The position numbers were made by a program, and so were the translations under genes. The notes under the pieces are model-generated. The model had not been told where the DNA came from, did not search any database, and saw only the letters and a program-made list of their open reading frames with translations. Positions 35,395-44,809 of a stretch of 64,000 nt of DNA are shown piece by piece; within the stretch, counting starts at the first letter, position 1; the number at the start of each line of letters is the position of its first letter. The stretch comes from Kosakonia radicincitans DSM 16656. GTDB taxonomy: Bacteria; Pseudomonadota; Gammaproteobacteria; Enterobacterales; Enterobacteriaceae. The DNA lies in assembly GCF_000280495.2 (NCBI RefSeq), contig NZ_CP018016.1, positions 3,472,001-3,536,000 of the forward strand, written 5' to 3'.

Positions 35395-36228
35395 TCAGGA
35401 AGCCGCCTGCGAAGGCTGCGCTCTTGAGCGTGGAGGCAAAACAAATAGCACCAGCACCGGAATCAGGTAGGCAAAGTAGACAAAGACTTCGCTCACGCTC
35501 GGTGCTTCCTGATAACCAAAAATGCCTTCCAGCAAGGTACCCGTCAGCGAATGCGTGGTAAGCACGTTGCTTAAATCGAAAGCCACATCCTGGAATTGAT
35601 TCCACAAACCGGCTTCATGGAAAGCGCGGATAGCGCCCGCGGCCAGACCGGCGGCCACCAGCAGGATAAACAGGCTGGTCCATTTGAAAAATGCGCCGAG
35701 ATTAAGGCGGATCCCGCCCCAGTAGAGCAGAAAGCCCAGCACCACGGCCGTTGCCAGCCCAAGTATTGCGCCAAGCGGCGGCCAGATACCGAGATCCTGC
35801 TGGAATGCCGCCAGCAGAAAGAATACCGATTCCAGCCCTTCACGCGCGACGGCGAAAAAAACCATCAAAATCAGCGCCCAGCCGTGATGATTACTGCGCG
35901 CCAGCGCGTTATCCACCGCCTGCTCAAGCTGCACTTTGACGTTGCGCGACACTCTGCGCATCCAGAACACCATCCAGGTGAGGATCACCACGGCAATCAC
36001 CGCAACAATCCCCTCAAACAGCTCCTGCTCTTTTTGCGGAAACTCGCCGGTAGTTTCGTTGATGGCAATCCCCAGCCCCAGACAGAGCGCGGCGGCGAGG
36101 AAAACGCCAATCCACATCACCCCGATCCAGCGTCCGCGCTGGGTGCGTTTCAGGTAGCTGGCAATCAGACTGACGATCAGCGCCGCTTCGAGGCCTTCAC
36201 GCAACATAATAAGAAATGGAACAAACAT
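35395..36228 (-). CDS. efeU: EfeU, Ftr1-type ferrous iron permease
   Basis: The 277-residue integral membrane protein has seven predicted helices and both REGLE motifs ([10 protein letters not shown] at the start, [10 protein letters not shown] in the middle), the iron-binding signature of Ftr1/EfeU permeases. The frame is uninterrupted, unlike E. coli K-12, where efeU is frameshifted. A Fur box lies about 60 bp upstream of its start and should control the whole operon. Confidence 0.95.
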   Translation of the reverse strand: MFVPFLIMLREGLEAALIVSLIASYLKRTQRGRWIGVMWIGVFLAAALCLGLGIAINETTGEFPQKEQELFEGIVAVIAVVILTWMVFWMRRVSRNVKVQLEQAVDNALARSNHHGWALILMVFFAVAREGLESVFFLLAAFQQDLGIWPPLGAILGLATAVVLGFLLYWGGIRLNLGAFFKWTSLFILLVAAGLAAGAIRAFHEAGLWNQFQDVAFDLSNVLTTHSLTGTLLEGIFGYQEAPSVSEVFVYFAYLIPVLVLFVLPPRSRAQPSQAAS

Positions 36229-36286
36229 GGAGAACGCCCCTGGTGTCATGTGCAGTCAACGGTTGCAAAGAAAAGCAAATTGCATT

Positions 36287-36305
36287 GATAGTGATTATCA
36301 TTACG
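36287..36305. promoter_or_regulatory. Fur box upstream of efeUOB
   Basis: Read on the minus strand the site is CGTAATGATAATCACTATC, matching 16 of 19 positions of the Fur consensus GATAATGATAATCATTATC. It lies 59 bp upstream of the efeU start and predicts iron repression. Confidence 0.85.
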
Positions 36306-36504
36306 CTAACGAGAAACTCAAGCGAAATATGACAAGAATAATAACTGAATGTAAACGGCTGGCAGGCTACCCCAGGCGAAGCGGCCCTTATGCAGAAGTA
36401 GTTGAAATAAAGCGATAACTTAGCTTACAAAGCATTAACTTTATGTTTACCGCATCTCGCGGCTATGGCTAAATACTCCCCCATTCACCTGCAAAATTAG
36501 AGAT

Positions 36505-37689
36505 ATGATTAACTTCCTACACTTTCTGCTGGCGCTGGCGGTGATCCTCGCACTCGCCTGGCTGGTAAGTTTCGACCGGCGGCAAATACGTTTTCGCTTT
36601 ATTCTGCAATTGATCGTCATCGAAATGGCGCTGGCCTGGTTCTTCCTGCACGCGCAAAGCGGATTAACGCTGATTAAATATGTTTCCGGTTTCTTCGAAG
36701 TGCTGCTGAAATTTGCCGGTGAAGGCACGGGTTTTGTTTTCGGCGGCATGAGCGAAAAAGGGCTGGCATTTATTTTCCTTGGCGTGCTGTGTCCCATCGT
36801 TTTTATTTCAGCGTTGATCGGCATTTTGCAACACTGGCGGATCCTGCCTGTTTTCATTCGTCTGATCGGCACCCTGCTGTCGAAACTCAATGGTATGGGC
36901 AAGCTGGAATCCTTTAACGCCGTCAGTTCGCTGATTCTGGGTCAGTCCGAAAATTTCATTGCCTACAAAGGGATACTTGCCGACCTCTCTTCACGTCGCC
37001 TGTTTACCATGGCCGCCACGGCAATGTCGACGGTTTCGCTGTCGATCGTCGGCGCCTATATGACCATGCTGGATGCGAAATATGTGGTCGCCGCGCTGAT
37101 CCTGAATATGTTCAGCACCTTTATTGTCCTGTCGATCATTAATCCCACGCGCCCGGAAGCGGAACCGGAAATTAAGCTGGAAAAACTCCACGAATCGCAA
37201 AGTTTCTTTGAGATGCTCGGCGAATATATTCTGGCTGGTTTCAAAGTAGCAATGATTATTCTGGCAATGCTGATCGGTTTTATCGCCCTGATTAGCGCCG
37301 TCAACGCCCTCTTCTCTGCGCTATTCGGTATCAGTTTCCAGCAAATTCTCGGCTATGTTTTCTATCCGCTGGCCTGGCTGATTGGCATTCCGCTCAGCGA
37401 TGCGCTGCAGGCTGGCGGCATCATGGCCACCAAGCTGGTCGCTAATGAGTTTGTGGCGATGATCGAACTGCAAAAAATCGCCGCACAGATGACGCCGCGC
37501 GGATTGGGAATTTTGTCAGTGTTTCTGGTGTCATTTGCCAACTTTGCCTCAATTGGCATCGTCGCAGGCGCCATTAAGGGGCTGAATGAGCAGCAAGGCA
37601 ATTCCGTCTCCCGCTTTGGCCTGCGCCTGGTCTACGGGGCAACGCTGGTGAGTCTGCTCTCCGCCGCTTTTGCGGGTGTTGTGCTGTAA
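36505..37689 (+). CDS. NupC-family concentrative nucleoside transporter
   Basis: The 394-residue membrane protein has the CNT/NupC layout: three N-terminal helices, the [14 protein letters not shown] amphipathic segment, a [11 protein letters not shown] motif in the first re-entrant region, [11 protein letters not shown] and a VANEFVAM motif in the second. These proteins import nucleosides with sodium or protons. It is a single gene, divergent from efeUOB. Whether it is NupC itself or a paralogue cannot be decided here. Confidence 0.88.
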   Translation: MINFLHFLLALAVILALAWLVSFDRRQIRFRFILQLIVIEMALAWFFLHAQSGLTLIKYVSGFFEVLLKFAGEGTGFVFGGMSEKGLAFIFLGVLCPIVFISALIGILQHWRILPVFIRLIGTLLSKLNGMGKLESFNAVSSLILGQSENFIAYKGILADLSSRRLFTMAATAMSTVSLSIVGAYMTMLDAKYVVAALILNMFSTFIVLSIINPTRPEAEPEIKLEKLHESQSFFEMLGEYILAGFKVAMIILAMLIGFIALISAVNALFSALFGISFQQILGYVFYPLAWLIGIPLSDALQAGGIMATKLVANEFVAMIELQKIAAQMTPRGLGILSVFLVSFANFASIGIVAGAIKGLNEQQGNSVSRFGLRLVYGATLVSLLSAAFAGVVL

Positions 37690-37697
37690 GTGATTTA

Positions 37698-37721
37698 CCC
37701 CTCTCCTGCGGGAGAGGGGCT
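37698..37721 (+). terminator. Hairpin after the nucleoside transporter gene
   Basis: CCCCTCTCC-TGC-GGGAGAGGGG, 8 bp past the stop codon; only CTT follows, so a factor-assisted terminator or bidirectional hairpin. Confidence 0.6.
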
Positions 37722-37726
37722 TCAAA

Positions 37727-38155
37727 TCAGAACTGAACGCAAACCGGCTGATCCACGCGCATCACCGATTCCTGCGCGAAACGCGATTTATAAATCTCGC
37801 GCAACGTATCAATTTTTGCGTCAGTTTGTGCGTCCACGCTGTGGATAAGCATCAGCGCTTTGCTCGGTTCCTTAGACACCTTCCCGTTGCTGCCCAGCCA
37901 CTGCCCCTGGGCATCAAAAGCCGTCAGGCCATCACGAAAACGCGGTGTGACCTCGTTATCCACATACTGTTGCCACTCCTGAGCAGTAATCAATTTACCG
38001 CCCTGGCGGGTTAAACCGTAATAGAGCGTGGTTTGTTGCATTTGGTTTTCAACCTTGCAGGCTTGCGTGCTCACACTCTGTTTCGATGTTGGCGCCGCAC
38101 AGCCCGTCAGCAAACCAGCAACCACAAGCGCGGTGAACCCTGTTTTTAACTTCAT
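37727..38155 (-). CDS. DUF3574-type lipoprotein
   Basis: The 142-residue protein has a lipoprotein signal (MKLKTGFTALVVAGLLTGC, lipobox LTGC, Cys19) followed by an Ala/Pro/Thr/Ser linker. The mature part (TTLYYGLTRQGGKLITAQEW, WLGSNGKVSKEPSKA) is characteristic of DUF3574 proteins of unknown function. Residue +2 is Ala, favouring outer-membrane sorting. It stands alone downstream of the putP terminator. Confidence 0.8.
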   Translation of the reverse strand: MKLKTGFTALVVAGLLTGCAAPTSKQSVSTQACKVENQMQQTTLYYGLTRQGGKLITAQEWQQYVDNEVTPRFRDGLTAFDAQGQWLGSNGKVSKEPSKALMLIHSVDAQTDAKIDTLREIYKSRFAQESVMRVDQPVCVQF

Positions 38156-38215
38156 ATTGCTATCCTCATTGTTATTTGTTCTGAGATAACAGCGTAATTA
38201 CAATTATTTAGCAAT

Positions 38216-38241
38216 AAAAAAACCCGCCGCAGCGGGTTTTT
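38216..38241. terminator. putP terminator
   Basis: AAACCCGC-CGCA-GCGGGTTTTT with A- and T-runs on both sides. It lies just past the putP stop codon on the minus strand. Confidence 0.85.
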
Positions 38242-38254
38242 CGTCAATGGCGCG

Positions 38255-39763
38255 TTATTCTGCCTGTAAACGGGACGGCGGCGCGGAATGATAATGCGCA
38301 TCGGCCTCGGCAAAACGCTGCTGCATCGCCGCAGAAGGCGCTTTGCCCAACAGGCTGAACACCACAATACCCAGGCTGCCGAACACAAAGCCCGGAATGA
38401 TTTCATACAGATCCAGCCAGCCGTAGTGTTTCCAGATAATGACCGTTACTGCGCCAATAATCATCCCCGCCAGCGCGCCGTTGCGGGTCATCCGCGACCA
38501 CATCACCGAGAACAGCACCACCGGGCCAAACGCCGCGCCGAAACCGGCCCACGCGTAACTTACCAGCCCCAGCACGCGGTTTTCCGGGTTTGCCGCCAGC
38601 GCGATAGCGATTACCGCCACCAGCAGCACCATTGCGCGGCCCACCCACACCAGCTCAGTCTGGCTGGCACTTTTACGCAAAAACGCTTTGTAGAAATCTT
38701 CAGTAATCGCACTGGAGCAAACCAGCAACTGGCAGCTCAGCGTCGACATCACCGCGGCGAGGATGGCAGAAAGCAGCACGCCCGCAATCCACGGGTTGAA
38801 CAACAGTTGCGCCAGCTCGATAAACACACGTTCGGCGTTCTGATTGACCGCGCCCGCCAGCGACGGGTTGTTATTGAACCAGGCGATGCCAAAGAAACCC
38901 ACGGCGACCGCGCCTGCCAGGCAGAGGATCATCCAGATCATGCTGATACGGCGCGCATGCACAATCGTATGGTGGGAATCGGCGGCCATAAAGCGCGCCA
39001 GAATATGCGGCTGACCAAAATACCCCAGCCCCCAGCCCATCAAAGACAGGATGGCGACAAAATTCAGCCCCTTCAGCATGTCGACGTTTTCGATGCTTTT
39101 CTGCTTGATCACCTCCAGCGAATCACTGAAACCGCCCACCGTAATAATGACAATTACCGGCGTCAGGATCAGCGCGAAAATCATCAGGCTGGCCTGCACC
39201 GTATCGGTCCAGCTAATCGCCAGGAAGCCGCCAATAAAGGTGTAAATAATGGTGGCTGCCGCGCCGGCCCAGAGCGCGCTTTCGTAGCTCATGCCGAAGG
39301 TGCTTTCGAACAGACGTGCGCCCGCCACAATGCCGGAAGCACAATAAATGGTGAAGAAGACAAGGATCACCACGGCGGAGATAATGCGCAGCAGACGGCT
39401 TTTATCTTCAAAGCGACCGGTGAAATAATCCGGTAACGTCAGCGCATTATTGTTCACTTCGGTGTGCACGCGCAGACGCCCGGCCACCAGTTTCCAGTTG
39501 ACCCACGCCCCCAGCGTCAGGCCAATGGCGATCCAGCTTTCCGAAATCCCGGAGATAAAAATCGCGCCTGGCAGCCCCATCAGCAGCCAGCCGCTCATAT
39601 CGGACGCCCCGGCGGAAAGCGCGGTGACCAGCGGCCCCAGTCTGCGACCGCCGAGAATATAATCGTCAAAATTCTTCGTCGAACGCCAGGCGAAAAACCC
39701 GATCAATATCATGCCAAAGATATAAACAAGAAAGGTCACCAGCATCGGTGTGCTCATTGCCAT
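38255..39763 (-). CDS. putP: PutP, sodium/proline symporter
   Basis: From the ATG at 39763 (MAMSTPMLVTFLVYIFG) the protein is 502 residues, the same as E. coli PutP and very similar throughout, for example LSAGASDMSGWLLMGLPGA and the sodium-site helices. It has 13 predicted transmembrane helices of the SSS family and brings proline in for oxidation by PutA. It is divergent from putA across a shared control region. Confidence 0.96.
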   Translation of the reverse strand: MAMSTPMLVTFLVYIFGMILIGFFAWRSTKNFDDYILGGRRLGPLVTALSAGASDMSGWLLMGLPGAIFISGISESWIAIGLTLGAWVNWKLVAGRLRVHTEVNNNALTLPDYFTGRFEDKSRLLRIISAVVILVFFTIYCASGIVAGARLFESTFGMSYESALWAGAAATIIYTFIGGFLAISWTDTVQASLMIFALILTPVIVIITVGGFSDSLEVIKQKSIENVDMLKGLNFVAILSLMGWGLGYFGQPHILARFMAADSHHTIVHARRISMIWMILCLAGAVAVGFFGIAWFNNNPSLAGAVNQNAERVFIELAQLLFNPWIAGVLLSAILAAVMSTLSCQLLVCSSAITEDFYKAFLRKSASQTELVWVGRAMVLLVAVIAIALAANPENRVLGLVSYAWAGFGAAFGPVVLFSVMWSRMTRNGALAGMIIGAVTVIIWKHYGWLDLYEIIPGFVFGSLGIVVFSLLGKAPSAAMQQRFAEADAHYHSAPPSRLQAE

Positions 39764-39975
39764 TAAGGAGTCTCCAGGGTTCTTCGTCAGCAAAATCATT
39801 CTGCTGCTTTATCCATCACCGGAACGTAGTGATGGCGCGTATTGATTATCAGAAGCGCCCGTATCCTGCCGGAAGCCTCACTTATTCACAATTGATTTAA
39901 CACAGCATTTACATCAAATTCATCCTGAGCTTGATAGCTTTTTGCGATAGGTTGTACTGTGTCACACTTTTCCAG

Positions 39976-40126
39976 GTTGCACCTTTTAAAAGTGTTATCC
40001 ACCGCATAAAACCTGCTTTGCCAGTGAAATATCCAGCGCCTTTTCCCGTTACCAGTAATTAACATTTAATTCATTTTTAACCTTGCCAGCCAGGTCACAT
40101 TTAACAAGGTTGCACAAAGTTGCAAC
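39976..40126. promoter_or_regulatory. PutA operator motifs in the putP-putA intergenic region
   Basis: PutA represses both genes by binding GTTGCA-type sites. GTTGCA occurs at 39976-39981, 40109-40114 and 40119-40124, the last being part of the palindrome GTTGCAAC. The motif density in the 417-bp gap is well above chance and fits the operators known in E. coli. The gap is otherwise non-coding and AT-rich. Confidence 0.75.
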
Positions 40127-40180
40127 ATGATGGATATTTCTGCCTGAACCGCAAAACAGCCAAAAAAACAGGAGCAAAGC

Positions 40181-43100
40181 ATGGGCACCACCACGATGGG
40201 GGTCAAGCTTGATGACGCCACGCGCGAAAGGATTAAAGCCGCCGCAGCGACAATCGACCGCACGCCGCACTGGTTAATTAAACAGGCCATTTTTAATTAT
40301 CTTGAGAAGCTGGAGAGCAGCGAAGGGTTACCGGAACTGGCCGCCACGGCAGGGACTGCGTCACAGGATGAAGAAAGCGGCGTACCGGCTGACGAGAGCC
40401 ACCAGCCGTTCCTCGACTTTGCCGAGCAGATCCTGCCGCAGTCTGTTTCCCGCGCTGCTATTACCGGTGCCTGGCGCTGGGCGGAAACCGATGCGGTGCC
40501 GATGCTGCTGGAGCAGGCTCGTCTGCCGCAGCCAGTCGCGGAAAATGCCCATAAACTGGCTTACCAGTTAGCGGAAAAATTACGTAATCAGAAAACTGCT
40601 TCCGGCCGTGCTGGCATGGTGCAAAGCCTGTTGCAGGAGTTTTCGCTCTCCTCGCAGGAAGGTGTGGCGCTGATGTGTCTGGCAGAAGCGCTGCTGCGCA
40701 TCCCGGATAAAGCCACCCGCGACGCGTTGATCCGCGACAAAATCAGCAACGGCAACTGGCAGTCGCACATTGGCCGCAGTCCGTCGCTGTTCGTCAACGC
40801 TGCCACCTGGGGCCTGCTGTTTACCGGGCGACTGGTTTCCACACACAACGAAGCGAATCTCTCGCACGCCCTGAACCGCATTATCGGGAAAAGCGGCGAG
40901 CCGCTGATCCGCAAAGGTGTGGACATGGCGATGCGCCTGATGGGCGAACAGTTCGTCACCGGCGAAACCATCGCTGAAGCGCTGGCGAATGCCCGCAAGC
41001 TGGAAGAGAAAGGCTTCCGCTACTCCTACGATATGCTGGGCGAAGCGGCGCTCACCGCTGCCGATGCGCAGGCTTATATGGTCTCCTATCAGCAGGCGAT
41101 CAATGCCATCGGTAAGGCGTCCAACGGCCGCGGGATCTACGAAGGGCCGGGCATTTCGATTAAGCTTTCCGCTCTGCATCCGCGCTACAGCCGTGCGCAG
41201 TACGATCGCGTAATGGAAGAGCTCTATCCGCGCCTGAAATCCCTCACCCTGCTGGCGCGCCAGTACGATATTGGTATCAATATTGATGCCGAAGAGGCCG
41301 ATCGTCTGGAAATCTCCCTCGATTTGCTGGAAAAACTCTGCTTTGAGCCAGAGTTAGCAGGCTGGAACGGTATCGGCTTTGTGATTCAGGCCTACCAGAA
41401 GCGCTGCCCGTTTGTCATTGATTACCTGACCGACCTGGCAACCCGCAGCCGCCGCCGTCTGATGATCCGCCTGGTCAAAGGCGCTTACTGGGACAGCGAA
41501 ATCAAACGCGCGCAAATGGAAGGGCTGGAGGGTTATCCGGTGTATACGCGCAAGGTGTACACCGATGTCTCTTACCTCGCCTGCGCGAAAAAATTACTCG
41601 CGGTGCCAAACCTGATCTACCCGCAGTTCGCCACCCACAACGCCCATACGCTGGCGGCGATTTACCAGCTTGCCGGGCAAAACTACTACCCCGGGCAGTA
41701 TGAATTCCAGTGCCTGCATGGCATGGGCGAACCGCTGTACGAGCAGGTGGTAGGGAAAATTGCCGACGGCAAACTGAACCGCCCGTGCCGCATTTATGCG
41801 CCAGTTGGGACGCATGAAACCCTGCTGGCCTACCTGGTACGGCGTCTGCTGGAAAACGGTGCCAACACCTCCTTTGTTAACCGCATTGCCGATACCACAT
41901 TGCCGCTGGATGCGCTGGTGGCTGACCCGGTAGCAGAAGTGGAAAAGCTGGCTACTCAGGAAGGCCAGGTCGGTCTGCCGCATCCGAAGATCCCCCTGCC
42001 CCGCGCCCTGTATGGTGAAGGACGCATCAACGCCGCCGGTCTGGATCTGGCGAATGAACACCGGCTGGCATCGCTCTCTTCCTCGTTGCTGAACAGCGCC
42101 ACGCAGAAATGGTATGCCCGTCCGATGCTGGAACAGGTGGTGATGGAAGGCGAGCCGATCGCGGTGATCAACCCGGCAGAGCCGAAAGATGTGGTGGGTT
42201 ATGTGGTGGAAGCGCGTGATGAAGACGTGGAACAGGCGCTGAATAATGCCGTTAATCATGCGCCCATCTGGTTCGCCACGCCGCCGCAGGAGCGCGCCGC
42301 CATTCTGCAACGCGCCGCCGTGCTGATGGAGGATCAGATGCCGCAGTTAATGGGCATTCTGGTACGTGAGGCCGGGAAAACCTTCAGCAACGCGATTGCT
42401 GAAGTGCGTGAAGCAGTGGATTTCCTGCGCTATTACGCAGGCCAGGTTAGCGCCGATTTTGATAACGAAACTCATCGCCCGTTGGGGCCGGTGGTTTGCA
42501 TCAGCCCGTGGAACTTCCCGCTGGCGATCTTTACCGGGCAGATTGCCGCTGCGCTGGCAGCAGGCAATAGCGTGCTGGCAAAACCCGCAGAACAAACCCC
42601 GCTGATCGCCGCGCAAGGCGTGGCAATTCTGCTGGAAGCGGGCGTACCCGCCGGGGTATTGCAATTACTGCCAGGGCGTGGCGAAACCGTCGGCGCACGG
42701 CTCACCTCCGATGCGCGGGTGCGCGGCGTGATGTTCACCGGCTCAACCGAAGTGGCCAGCCTGCTGCAACGCACCATCGCCACGCGGCTCGATGCGCAGG
42801 GCCGTCCGACGCCGCTCATCGCCGAAACCGGCGGTATGAACGCGATGATTGTCGATTCGTCAGCGCTTACCGAACAGGTGGTTGTCGATGTGCTGGCCTC
42901 CGCGTTCGACAGTGCCGGACAGCGCTGTTCGGCGCTACGCGTGCTGTGCCTGCAAGAAGAGATTGCCGATCACACGCTGACCATGTTACGTGGTGCAATG
43001 GCCGAATGCCGGATGGGCAATCCAGGCCGTCTGACCACCGATATCGGTCCGGTGATCGATGCCGAAGCGAAAGCGAATATCGACAAACATATTCAGGCGA

Positions 43101-44140
43101 TGCAGGCCAAAGGGCGCAATGTATTCCAGGCAATGCGCGAAAACAGCGAAGATGCGCGGGAATGGCGTACCGGCACCTTCGTGGCGCCAACGTTGATTGA
43201 GCTGGAGAGCTTCGACGAGCTGCAAAAAGAGGTCTTCGGGCCGGTGCTGCACGTGGTGCGCTACAGCCGTAATCAGTTACCGCAGTTGATTGAGCAGATC
43301 AATGCTTCCGGCTACGGTCTGACGCTCGGCGTGCATACGCGCATTGATGAAACCATCGCCCAGGTGACCGGCAGCGCGCGCGTCGGCAACCTGTACGTTA
43401 ACCGCAATATGGTTGGCGCAGTAGTTGGCGTGCAGCCGTTTGGTGGCGAAGGGTTATCCGGCACCGGGCCGAAAGCGGGCGGGCCGCTCTATCTCTATCG
43501 CCTGCTCGGTAGCCGCCCGGAAAATGCGGTACTGAAAACGCTCGCCCGTCATGATGCTACCGCGCCGCTGGATGCCCAGTTGAAAAACGCGATGGCGCAA
43601 CCGCTGGAAGCGCTTAGCGCGTGGGCCGCCGATCGTCCGGCGTTACAGGTGCTGTGCCGTCAGTTTGGTGAGCTGGCGCAGAGCGGAACGCAGCGTCTGC
43701 TGGCAGGCCCGACCGGCGAGCGTAATAGCTGGACACTGGTACCGCGCGAGCGCGTGCTCTGCATTGCGGATAACGAACAGGATGCGCTGGTACAACTGGC
43801 GGCAGTAATCGCCTGCGGCAGCCAGCTGTTGTGGCCGGATGACACGCTGCATCGCGATCTGGCGAAACAGTTTCCGCCGATCGTCAGCGCACGCATCCAG
43901 TTCGCCAAAGCCGATGCGCTAATGACGCAGGCGTTTGACGCAGTGATTTTCCATGGCGATTCCGATCAACTGGTTACGCTGTGTGAAAACGTCGCCGCAC
44001 GCGATGGCGCAATTGTCTCGGTGCAGGGTTTTGCTCGCGGGGAAAGCCATATCCTGCTCGAACGCCTGTGGCTGGAGCGTTCGTTAAGCGTCAACACCGC
44101 CGCCGCTGGTGGTAATGCCAGCCTGATGACCATTGGGTAA
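40181..44140 (+). CDS. putA: PutA, trifunctional proline dehydrogenase / P5C dehydrogenase / repressor
   Basis: The 1319-residue protein has an N-terminal ribbon-helix-helix DNA-binding domain (MGVKLDDATRERIKAAA), an FAD-dependent proline dehydrogenase barrel (about 260-610; VKGAYWDSEIKRAQ, YEFQCLHGMGEPL) and a glutamate-semialdehyde dehydrogenase domain (about 650-1110; NFPLAIFTGQ, FTGSTEVAS, GQRCSALRVL with catalytic Cys, VQPFGGEGLSGTGPKAGG). A C-terminal ALDH-like domain of about 200 residues completes it. It oxidises proline to glutamate at the membrane and represses putA and putP without proline. GGAG precedes the start. Confidence 0.97.
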   Translation: MGTTTMGVKLDDATRERIKAAAATIDRTPHWLIKQAIFNYLEKLESSEGLPELAATAGTASQDEESGVPADESHQPFLDFAEQILPQSVSRAAITGAWRWAETDAVPMLLEQARLPQPVAENAHKLAYQLAEKLRNQKTASGRAGMVQSLLQEFSLSSQEGVALMCLAEALLRIPDKATRDALIRDKISNGNWQSHIGRSPSLFVNAATWGLLFTGRLVSTHNEANLSHALNRIIGKSGEPLIRKGVDMAMRLMGEQFVTGETIAEALANARKLEEKGFRYSYDMLGEAALTAADAQAYMVSYQQAINAIGKASNGRGIYEGPGISIKLSALHPRYSRAQYDRVMEELYPRLKSLTLLARQYDIGINIDAEEADRLEISLDLLEKLCFEPELAGWNGIGFVIQAYQKRCPFVIDYLTDLATRSRRRLMIRLVKGAYWDSEIKRAQMEGLEGYPVYTRKVYTDVSYLACAKKLLAVPNLIYPQFATHNAHTLAAIYQLAGQNYYPGQYEFQCLHGMGEPLYEQVVGKIADGKLNRPCRIYAPVGTHETLLAYLVRRLLENGANTSFVNRIADTTLPLDALVADPVAEVEKLATQEGQVGLPHPKIPLPRALYGEGRINAAGLDLANEHRLASLSSSLLNSATQKWYARPMLEQVVMEGEPIAVINPAEPKDVVGYVVEARDEDVEQALNNAVNHAPIWFATPPQERAAILQRAAVLMEDQMPQLMGILVREAGKTFSNAIAEVREAVDFLRYYAGQVSADFDNETHRPLGPVVCISPWNFPLAIFTGQIAAALAAGNSVLAKPAEQTPLIAAQGVAILLEAGVPAGVLQLLPGRGETVGARLTSDARVRGVMFTGSTEVASLLQRTIATRLDAQGRPTPLIAETGGMNAMIVDSSALTEQVVVDVLASAFDSAGQRCSALRVLCLQEEIADHTLTMLRGAMAECRMGNPGRLTTDIGPVIDAEAKANIDKHIQAMQAKGRNVFQAMRENSEDAREWRTGTFVAPTLIELESFDELQKEVFGPVLHVVRYSRNQLPQLIEQINASGYGLTLGVHTRIDETIAQVTGSARVGNLYVNRNMVGAVVGVQPFGGEGLSGTGPKAGGPLYLYRLLGSRPENAVLKTLARHDATAPLDAQLKNAMAQPLEALSAWAADRPALQVLCRQFGELAQSGTQRLLAGPTGERNSWTLVPRERVLCIADNEQDALVQLAAVIACGSQLLWPDDTLHRDLAKQFPPIVSARIQFAKADALMTQAFDAVIFHGDSDQLVTLCENVAARDGAIVSVQGFARGESHILLERLWLERSLSVNTAAAGGNASLMTIG

Positions 44141-44152
44141 ACCGACAGAGAG

Positions 44153-44177
44153 GCCCGATAGTGTTGCGCTATCGGGT
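44153..44177. repeat. REP-like hairpin after putA
   Basis: GCCCGATAG-TGTTGCG-CTATCGGGT followed by CTACGG resembles enterobacterial REP elements (a GCC...GGC stem ending in CTACG). It is the only one I find nearby. Confidence 0.5.
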
Positions 44178-44194
44178 CTACGGATCGTCGACAA

Positions 44195-44221
44195 TAAAAA
44201 AGCGCCTTACGGCGCTTTTTT
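44195..44221. terminator. Bidirectional terminator between putA and the SIS-domain gene
   Basis: AAAAAAGCGCC-TTAC-GGCGCTTTTTT has A/T runs on both strands and serves the convergent putA and sugar operons. It overlaps the last codons of the SIS gene (stop at 44207). Confidence 0.85.
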
Positions 44222-44809
44222 GCTTAACGTTAATCCGACATCGCCGCCGGGATGCACGGCAAGTAATGTTTCCTTCGAATAACCGCTTTCGCTCATCAGA
44301 CATGCGCAGGCGGCATCGAATATCGCCAGCGCCAGCACAATCGAGGTGGTTGCCAGCATGTTCAGCGGATCGATCTCGCGGCGAACGCCGGTTGAAATCA
44401 CCAGCCGTGAGGCCTGTGCTATCGCTGAATCCGGGTTTTCCGTGACACTGATAAGCGCCACGCCTTTCGCCGCCAGCCCCGGCAGCAGCCGCGTCAGCTC
44501 ATCGGAATTCCCGCCGCGCGACAGCATAATCACCACATCATTGGCATCAAGAAAACCCAAATCGCCGTGCGCAGCATCGGTGGCATTGAGATACATCGCC
44601 GGACGCTCAACGCAGGCCAGCATATGGGCGATTTTACGGGCCGCAATGCCAGAAGTGCCAACGCCCGTTACCGCAATTTTGCCGCGACAACCGCGCAGTT
44701 CCGCCATCAGCGCCTGCCACTGTGTTTGGTTAAGGTGGCGGTTCAGCGCCGCCATCTCTTCGCTGTAGATTTGCCACGCGGCGCAGGCCTGCTGCCAGCT
44801 ACTGCTCAT
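44207..44809 (-). CDS. SIS-domain sugar isomerase (KpsF/GutQ-like, no CBS domains)
   Basis: The 200-residue protein is a single SIS domain: GVGTSGIAARKIAHMLA, a SRGGNSDELTRLLP phosphosugar-binding Ser/Gly loop, and the C-terminal VHPGGDVG typical of arabinose-5-phosphate isomerases (KpsF, KdsD, GutQ). Unlike those (about 320 residues) it lacks the CBS pair. It is the last gene of the operon and overlaps the kinase gene by 4 bp, so it likely isomerises the phosphorylated sugar made by the kinase. Substrate unknown. Confidence 0.82.
   Translation of the reverse strand: MSSSWQQACAAWQIYSEEMAALNRHLNQTQWQALMAELRGCRGKIAVTGVGTSGIAARKIAHMLACVERPAMYLNATDAAHGDLGFLDANDVVIMLSRGGNSDELTRLLPGLAAKGVALISVTENPDSAIAQASRLVISTGVRREIDPLNMLATTSIVLALAIFDAACACLMSESGYSKETLLAVHPGGDVGLTLSKKAP

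Noticed and set aside
38288-39436. Plus-strand frame of 382 codons antisense to putP
   Set aside because: It is a shadow of the strongly conserved putP gene: the composition is His/Arg/Gln-rich, there is no ribosome-binding site and it matches no family I know.
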